Source: an uncultured Clostridium sp.
Lineage (GTDB): Bacteria > Bacillota > Clostridia > TANB77 > CAG-508
Length of the DNA stretch: 64,000 nt
Reading direction: 5' to 3'
Assembly (NCBI GenBank): GCA_947647595.1
Contig: CANSKZ010000002.1
Coordinates: 1 to 64,000, forward strand
The position numbers and the translations under genes are program-made. The notes beneath the pieces are model-generated. The model did no database searches. It was not told where the DNA came from and saw nothing but the letters and a program-made list of their open reading frames with translations. Positions 58,571-64,000 of the stretch are shown here, in pieces; within the stretch, counting starts at the first letter, position 1, and every line of letters begins with the position of its first letter.

Positions 58571-59422
58571 TTAATTCTCATTATTCACATGAACACCTTT
58601 TGCCACAATGTCTGTACTAAGGACATTCATCGAAGTTAAATGCTCAATATCTTTCACAATATTAGATTTCAACACTTGAATTGCTTCTGAAACATTGTAT
58701 CCAACTTCTAAAATTACCTCAATATAAAGATAAATTCCATCTTCTATTCCCTCATGTTTTTTAATAATTGTTCTGTGTACTTTATAAATACTTTCCGTCT
58801 TTTCCGCCACCACATCAATAATTTGTTTAAACACCGTATCTGATATTTTAAAATTTCCCATATAACTAAACGTTGGTCGAATAATTGATTTTTCTGCAAT
58901 ATATGGCTTGTTTCCTTTTCCTTTCGATTTAAAAATTTGAAGCGGATCTAATAAATAACCTGAAAAATCTTTTTTTATCGCAAACGTTGGTACAGGAATA
59001 ACATGTTTTCCTTGTGTAACTCGAATACTTTTAGCCATTTCCATTTCTTCTGGTGTTGCTACATCTGTGATATATGTTGTTCCTAGAATTGGACCAATTT
59101 CTAAACTATCTGCTATTTTTTTGACCATTTCATCTGATGTTCCCAAAATTAATATTTTATCTGGTTTATATTTCTTAATTGCAGTCTGCATTTCTTTTCG
59201 TTTATCCTCACTGTAAAAAATAGCATTACGCACCGTTTCTACCTTAGTAGGTGCTTTTTTGGCCGAAATTCCTGCTAAAACTTCATTTTCACTAACTAAT
59301 AAACCATCGTCAATAATATATTTAATGCCTTGTTCCCCTGCTATCATTTGTGCTCTGTAGCTTTTTCCTGTTCCAGATGGCCCAACAAAAGCATAGGCTT
59401 TTACTTTATGATTAAATAACAT
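58571..59422 (-). CDS. P-loop protein with C-terminal Asp23-like domain
   Basis: 283 residues. Walker A FVGPSGTGKSYRAQ at about 14-27, then a central region, then an Asp23/Gls24-type domain (about 205-283, YLYIEVILEVGYNVSEAIQVL). This combination occurs in uncharacterised Clostridia proteins. The ATG at 59422 follows AAAGGAAAGGGC. Confidence 0.7.
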   Translation of the reverse strand: MLFNHKVKAYAFVGPSGTGKSYRAQMIAGEQGIKYIIDDGLLVSENEVLAGISAKKAPTKVETVRNAIFYSEDKRKEMQTAIKKYKPDKILILGTSDEMVKKIADSLEIGPILGTTYITDVATPEEMEMAKSIRVTQGKHVIPVPTFAIKKDFSGYLLDPLQIFKSKGKGNKPYIAEKSIIRPTFSYMGNFKISDTVFKQIIDVVAEKTESIYKVHRTIIKKHEGIEDGIYLYIEVILEVGYNVSEAIQVLKSNIVKDIEHLTSMNVLSTDIVAKGVHVNNEN

Positions 59423-59470
59423 GCCCTTTCCTTTCTGAAATGTGAAATACATTTCTTGATTTACTTAATC

Positions 59471-59890
59471 TTATGTATTATATTTTTTATAATTCCTAAT
59501 GGCATCTTTTGTTGTAATTGTGATTTTTTCTGGCAATTTATCAAGCGAAAACCATTTGATATCTAAATGCTTCGTCGGCTCCAAAATCTGTGGTTCTCCT
59601 TCTATAATTTTACACAAATAACTTGGTGAAACCCAATGCCTTTCCTCATTTTTGATAATATGGTCACAAATTCCCAACAAAGAAATTACCTCAACCTCAA
59701 CTCCAGTTTCTTCTTTCACTTCTCTTTTCACAGCCTCTTCAAATGTTTCGAATAATTCCACTCTTCCACCAGGAATACTCCAATATTCTTTTTCTGGTGC
59801 TTTATTTCTAAGTTGCAATAACAATTCACCTTTATCATTTATAATAAAGGCGCCACAACCAACGCCTATGTAATCTTTACCTTGAATCAT
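59471..59890 (-). CDS. NUDIX hydrolase
   Basis: 139 residues. Nudix box GGRVELFETFEEAVKREVKE plus ETGVEV with the expected Glu residues. Hydrolyses nucleoside diphosphate-X bonds; substrate unknown. It lies between the P-loop gene and pyrF. Confidence 0.9.
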   Translation of the reverse strand: MIQGKDYIGVGCGAFIINDKGELLLQLRNKAPEKEYWSIPGGRVELFETFEEAVKREVKEETGVEVEVISLLGICDHIIKNEERHWVSPSYLCKIIEGEPQILEPTKHLDIKWFSLDKLPEKITITTKDAIRNYKKYNT

Positions 59891-59898
59891 ATTTTCTC

Positions 59899-60826
59899 CT
59901 ATTTTTGAATTGCTCCGTTTAATTCGTCTCTCATGCGAATTGCTTCTGCACGGGTTGCTTTTGCATATTCTTCATCTGAAAATTGCTCTTTCCACATGTC
60001 TGATTTATAAGCACACATCAAACTTCTAGAACTATTGATAATTCCACCAATTCCATTTTTATCAAATCCAAGTGCAACATCTTTTGCTTTTCCTCCGTTG
60101 TGCACCATAACCTGGAATTAAGAAAAAGGTGTGAGGCATTTGTTCTCTTAATGTTTGCAATTGCTCTGGATAAGTAGCACCAACTACTGCTGCAATACTG
60201 CTATATCCATTTTCGCCAACTAATTCTTTTCCCCAATTTTCTACTAGATTTCCCATTGTTTCGTAAATGGTTTTTCCGTTTTCTAATTTCAAATCTTGCA
60301 ACTCTCCAGAAGAAGGATTCGAAGTTTTTACTAAAATAAAAATTCCTTTGTCATATTTTTGGCAATCTTCGATAAATGGTTTGACACAATCTGTGCCAAA
60401 ATAAGCATTTACAGTTATAAAATCAATATAATCAATTCCATATAATTTATCTTCTACTTTGGTTTTTCCAATATAAGCATTAGAATAACTTTCTGCCGTT
60501 GAGCCAATATCGCCTCTTTTGGCATCGACAATGACAATCATGTTTTTTTCTTTAGCATATTTGCAAGTTTCCTGAAAACATTTCATTCCATCCATGCCAA
60601 AGGCTTCGTAAAATGCCATTTGCGGTTTTACTGCTGGAATAATATCACAAACACTGTCAATTAAAGCTTTGTTATATTCCAAAATTCCTTCACAAATTTT
60701 CTCCATACTTCCACTATACTTTTCTTTGATGCAGTTTGGTAGCATATCGTATCTTGGATCCAATCCAATTACTGTTGGATTGTTGGTTTCTTTTATTTTA
60801 TTTATTAGTTTATCAATTGCATTCAT
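59899..60826 (-). CDS. pyrF: Orotidine 5'-phosphate decarboxylase (class 2), with one CGG +1 site
   Basis: Joined at codon 244 (60094-60097) into 308 residues. VIGLDPRYDML, IVDAKRGDIGSTAESY (catalytic Lys-Asp), FLIPGYGAQ-GGKAKDV at the join, then INSSRSLMCAY. Makes UMP. Zero frame gives GAQRRKSKRC and stops; +1 restores GAQGGKAKDV, a phosphate-binding loop. The start ATG at 60826 follows AAGGAAGGAAAG; one 18 codons upstream has no SD. Essential without uracil. Confidence 0.92.
60094..60097 (-). other. CGGN recoding site of pyrF
   Basis: CAA|C|GGA|GGA; the Gly of the active-site phosphate-binding loop. Confidence 0.9.
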
Positions 60827-61131
60827 TTTTTCTTTCCTTCCTTTTTTATTTCTTATATCATATTTTTGTAAAAAATTCAATTCTTTTGGGAAAATATATT
60901 TTAAATCTCTTGCATTTTTTCTTTGAGCAATATATACTATTGAAAATTATTTCTTTATTCTTATTTTTCAATAAGAATTTTTCCAATAACTATCTTTCTT
61001 ACCATAGTTGAAAGGAGGTGATGCCCTATTTATACTTATTATATGGGAAAGGAGGATTTGATTATGTTTAAATTTTCATTCTTAATTTATAAATTTAGTA
61101 TAACGTTTATTTTCTGTTTTGTCAATATTTT
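60827..61131 (+). other. pyrF-pyrC gap with strong ribosome binding sites
   Basis: About 305 bases with no confirmed gene. AAAGGAGGTGATGC (61011-61024), identical in form to the SD of the peptide gene at 52.8 kb, and a second SD AAAGGAGG precede an ORF (61064-61264) that runs antisense into pyrC. It may be a decayed small-peptide gene. Confidence 0.25.
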
Positions 61132-62424
61132 TTATGCAATTTCCGTATCATTTACATCATATTTTACGTCACCCGATACAATCGTATATTGCACTTTGCC
61201 TTGCAATTTCTTTCCAATCCAAGGTGTATTTTTTGATTTTGAAACAATGCTTGCTTCTTCGTAAGTATAAACTTCCTTTGGATTGAAAATTGTTACATCT
61301 GCCACTGCACCTTCTTTGATTTCCCCACGATCGATTTTTAAAATTTGAGCTGGATTATAAGACATCAATCTGACCATATCTAAATAAGAAATATGTCCTG
61401 GTTCAACTAAATTTGTGATTGTCGCTGCCAAAGCTGTTTCAAATCCAATAATTCCATTTGGAGCTACTGCTAAACCTTTTGCTTTTTCTTCTTTGGCATG
61501 TGGTGCGTGGTCTGTAATGATATTGTCTATTGTTCCATCTTTCAACGCTTCAATAATCGCTTTTTTATCTTCTTCTTCTCGAAGTGGAGGATTCATTTTC
61601 GCATTTACTCCTGAAGTTTTCACTTCTTCCACAGTAAAACTATAATAATGTGGACATGTTTCACACGTTACTTTAACGCCTCTTGCTTTCGCATCTCTCA
61701 CTAAAGCAACTGTTCCTTTCGTGCTAATATGGCAAATATGAGCGTGTGCATCATTCGTACTTGCTATCACGATTTCACGAGCCGCCATAATTTCTTCAGC
61801 TTCTGGATACACCCCTTGTACACCAAGTTCTTCTGCCACTTTTCCTGCATTAATTGCACCACTTCCTACAAATTTATCTTCACAATGAGAAGACACAAAT
61901 GTTCCTAACTTATCGGCTTCAATAATTGCATTTCTCATATGTAAAGAATTGGTAAGTGGAATTCCGTCATCTGAAAAAGCAATGGCTCCTGCTTCTAATT
62001 GAGTAGGCATATCAACTAACGCTTCGCCTTTTTCCCCTTTTGTAACGCTAGAATATGGCAAAACATTACAAAGATTAACTCTTTTTGCCTCATCAATAAT
62101 TCTTTTTAGCACTTCTGGATTATCTGGTGTTGGATTGGTGTTTGGCATTGGGCAAATCGTTGTAAATCCACCTTTTACCGCACTTTTTGAGCCCGTTTCA
62201 ATGGTTTCTTTATGTTCGCCACCTGGCTCTCTTAAATGACAATGCATATCAATCATACCAGGCATAATGTATAATCCTTCGCAATCGATTGTTTTATCTG
62301 CTTGTTCTTTAATATCTTTTGCTATTTTAGCTATTTTGTCGCTTACAATTAAAACATCTAACTTTTCTTCCGTTTTACTAGCATAGTCTATAACTGTTCC
62401 ATTTTTTAATAAAATACTACTCAT
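61132..62424 (-). CDS. pyrC: Dihydroorotase
   Basis: 430 residues. Metal site DMHCHLREPGGEHKETI, carboxylated Lys region and DHAPHAKEEKAKG near the C-terminus; amidohydrolase fold complete. Forms dihydroorotate in UMP synthesis. Next to pyrF. Confidence 0.96.
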   Translation of the reverse strand: MSSILLKNGTVIDYASKTEEKLDVLIVSDKIAKIAKDIKEQADKTIDCEGLYIMPGMIDMHCHLREPGGEHKETIETGSKSAVKGGFTTICPMPNTNPTPDNPEVLKRIIDEAKRVNLCNVLPYSSVTKGEKGEALVDMPTQLEAGAIAFSDDGIPLTNSLHMRNAIIEADKLGTFVSSHCEDKFVGSGAINAGKVAEELGVQGVYPEAEEIMAAREIVIASTNDAHAHICHISTKGTVALVRDAKARGVKVTCETCPHYYSFTVEEVKTSGVNAKMNPPLREEEDKKAIIEALKDGTIDNIITDHAPHAKEEKAKGLAVAPNGIIGFETALAATITNLVEPGHISYLDMVRLMSYNPAQILKIDRGEIKEGAVADVTIFNPKEVYTYEEASIVSKSKNTPWIGKKLQGKVQYTIVSGDVKYDVNDTEIA

Positions 62425-62498
62425 ATTTTCCCCCTTGCGATTAAATTATTTTTATTGTATCATTTAATGTAATTTTTTTCAACTGCTATTTTAAAAAA

Positions 62499-62541
62499 CG
62501 TAAAAAGCGCAATTAGCAATGCTTACTAACTACGCTTTATT
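62499..62541 (-). terminator. Terminator of the 138-residue ORF
   Basis: AAAGCGTAGTTAG-..-CTAATTGCGCTTT hairpin with TTTTT on the minus strand. Confidence 0.7.
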
Positions 62542-62958
62542 TTATATATTTCTTTGTTCTTCATCTGATTCTCTATTATTTTGTTGCTTCTGAACATTGT
62601 TTTCTGATACTTCTGCTTTTATATTACTCAAATTATTTTTTATTTCCTTAAATCCAGCTACATCTTTTTCGCCCATTGAAGTCCCAAAAGTATTAGATGA
62701 ATTCAATATATTCTCTTCCATTTCAGTTAATACTTCATCCAATTTACCAGCAATTACAGTATGTTTTTTTGATTCCGTGTCATCTAATTCTGTCATCGAA
62801 ACAGCTTTTGTAACAGATGTTTTCATATCTTCCACACCTTCAACATCGTCTATTTCAACAGAATTTATCTGATTAACCAAAGCTAAATAGGCTTCTCCTA
62901 ATAGCTGAACAACTGGATCCTCTTTAAAATTCTTTTTTATATTTGCAAGCGCACCCAT
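62542..62958 (-). CDS. Hypothetical acidic protein
   Basis: 138 residues from the ATG after AAAGGGTGACTACC (an upstream GTG has no spacing to its SD). Helical, Glu/Asn-rich, no recognised domain; the C-terminus is disordered (QKQQNNRESDEEQRNI). Own promoter (63006-63034) and terminator. Confidence 0.55.
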   Translation of the reverse strand: MGALANIKKNFKEDPVVQLLGEAYLALVNQINSVEIDDVEGVEDMKTSVTKAVSMTELDDTESKKHTVIAGKLDEVLTEMEENILNSSNTFGTSMGEKDVAGFKEIKNNLSNIKAEVSENNVQKQQNNRESDEEQRNI

Positions 62959-63005
62959 TTTGGTAGTCACCCTTTCATTTTAATTTGTATATTATATACA
63001 TAATA

Positions 63006-63034
63006 ATTATAGCATAAAAATTTTAGAAAATCAA
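63006..63034 (-). promoter_or_regulatory. Promoter of the acidic protein gene
   Basis: TTGATT (63029-63034), 17 bases, TATAAT (63006-63011). Confidence 0.6.
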
Positions 63035-63058
63035 TACTTTTTAGACTTTTTTTAAAAT

Positions 63059-64000
63059 TTATCCAAAAATCCCTCTTTTCTTAACTGGTGGCTGTTCATT
63101 CATAGTTTTGGCAAGCTCTGTAACTAATTTTCTTTGCTCTGCTGTTAGTTTTTTTGGAATCTGCACATTGACGGTAAAAACAAAATCGCCTCTCCAATTT
63201 CCATTCACACTTTTAAATCCTTTATTTTTAATCACAAATCGTGTTCCTGTTTGTGTCCCTTCTGGGATTTTATATTTTTCTTTTTTACCATCTACCATTG
63301 GAATTTCTAATTCTGTTCCAAGCGTTGCTCCTGTAAATGTAATTGGAATCTCGCAAAGCACATGTTCTCCTTGCCTTGTATAAACACTGTGTTTTTTTAA
63401 ATGAACCACAATATATAAATTTCCTTTTGGTCCATTATTTGCTCCTGGCTCACCTTCTCCTTTTAAAACTACTGTTTGACCATCGTCAATTCCTTCTGGA
63501 ATTTTAACTTTAATTTTTACAGACTTTCGGTTGATTCCTTTTCCATGACAACTTGAACATGGATTTTTAATCACTTTTCCACTACCACCACAAGTAGAAC
63601 AAACTTTTTGTGTCGACATTTGACCAAATGGCGTTGTCACAACTTGTTTGATTTTTCCTTTTCCGCCACATACACCACATGTTTCTGGTGATGAACCTTT
63701 TTGTGCTCCTGTTCCATTACAAGAATTACAGGTTTCATTTCGATTCAAAGTAATTTCTTTTTCTACACCAGAATAGGCTTCTTCGAATGTAATATTCAAA
63801 TTCACTCTTAAATCAGCACCTTTTCGTGGACCATTGGTATTTCTAGAACGCGAAGAGCCTCCTCCAAAAAAGGATGAAAAAATATCACCTAAGTCACCAA
63901 AATCACCAAAATCGCTGAAACCTCCAAATCCATCAAATCCAGAACCATAGGAATAATAACCTCCTCCTTGACCACCACCATATTGTGGACCATCAAAACC
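63059..64000 (-). CDS. dnaJ: Chaperone DnaJ, C-terminal part
   Basis: The open frame runs to the window end, so the J-domain is not visible. Visible are the Gly/Phe-rich region (YSYGSGFDGFGGFSDFG), four zinc-finger repeats (CNSCNGTG, CGVCGGKG, CSTCGGSG, CSSCHGKG) and the substrate-binding C-terminus (YIVVHLKKHSVYTRQGEHVLCE). It delivers unfolded clients to DnaK. Intact as far as seen. Confidence 0.97.
   Translation of the reverse strand, partial: GFDGPQYGGGQGGGYYSYGSGFDGFGGFSDFGDFGDLGDIFSSFFGGGSSRSRNTNGPRKGADLRVNLNITFEEAYSGVEKEITLNRNETCNSCNGTGAQKGSSPETCGVCGGKGKIKQVVTTPFGQMSTQKVCSTCGGSGKVIKNPCSSCHGKGINRKSVKIKVKIPEGIDDGQTVVLKGEGEPGANNGPKGNLYIVVHLKKHSVYTRQGEHVLCEIPITFTGATLGTELEIPMVDGKKEKYKIPEGTQTGTRFVIKNKGFKSVNGNWRGDFVFTVNVQIPKKLTAEQRKLVTELAKTMNEQPPVKKRGIFG

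Overview
The window is an AT-rich stretch (about one third G+C by eye) of a low-G+C, endospore-forming Gram-positive bacterium. spoIVA and a SleB-type cortex-lytic hydrolase show sporulation. The Clostridia-type gene set (type II fatty-acid cluster, PyrDB/PyrK pair, CD1247-type zinc ribbon, prepilin-like LamG protein) fits an uncultured, probably gut-associated member of class Clostridia; the exact lineage is inference.

Layout, 5' to 3' on the plus strand; most genes are on the minus strand. 1-3.8 kb: str operon rpsL-rpsG-fusA-tuf behind a near-perfect sigma-A promoter. 3.8-11 kb: pilin-like LamG protein, a nucleosidase, spoIVA, recD2 with a P-loop kinase. 11-17 kb: pyrK-pyrD, HAD and membrane proteins, an XRE/DUF4097 pair, an unknown duplicated protein. 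17-27.4 kb: fabD-fabG-fabF-accB-(fic)-fabZ-accC-accD-accA-fabI, with a small opposite-strand gene inside. 27.5-45.7 kb: upp, pepV, two M23 peptidases, smc, an HD phosphohydrolase, a PfkB kinase, M29 and M24 peptidases, efp, prepilin peptidase. 45.8-64 kb: MFS transporter, sleB, paired half-size TSUP permeases, lexA, obgE, trpS, typA, plsC, cmk, pyrF, pyrC, dnaJ (cut by the window end).

The outstanding feature is a recoding pattern. Nine genes (recD2, smc, typA, pyrF, a PfkB kinase, an M23 peptidase, a prepilin peptidase and both TSUP halves) are split into two or more frames by twelve single-base offsets. Every offset has the same form: an in-frame CGG where the family needs glycine, with the reading frame continuing at +1 so that C|GGN gives Gly. 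No other kind of frameshift was seen. On a by-eye frame check, no conserved intact gene here contains an in-frame CGG; only three unrecognised ORFs do. The two plus-strand and seven minus-strand genes all carry the extra C on the coding strand, which a strand-blind sequencing error should not do. The simplest reading is that CGG is not read as arginine in this organism, and that CGGN is decoded as glycine, either by +1 slippage or as a four-base codon.

Other points of interest: a candidate small RNA between a consensus promoter and a terminator at 37.7-37.9 kb; a leader with mutually exclusive hairpins that could mask a ribosome binding site at 57.7 kb; a Trp-containing leader ORF before trpS; a short basic peptide gene at 52.8 kb; and a duplicated back-to-back promoter module at 3.8 and 57.8 kb.
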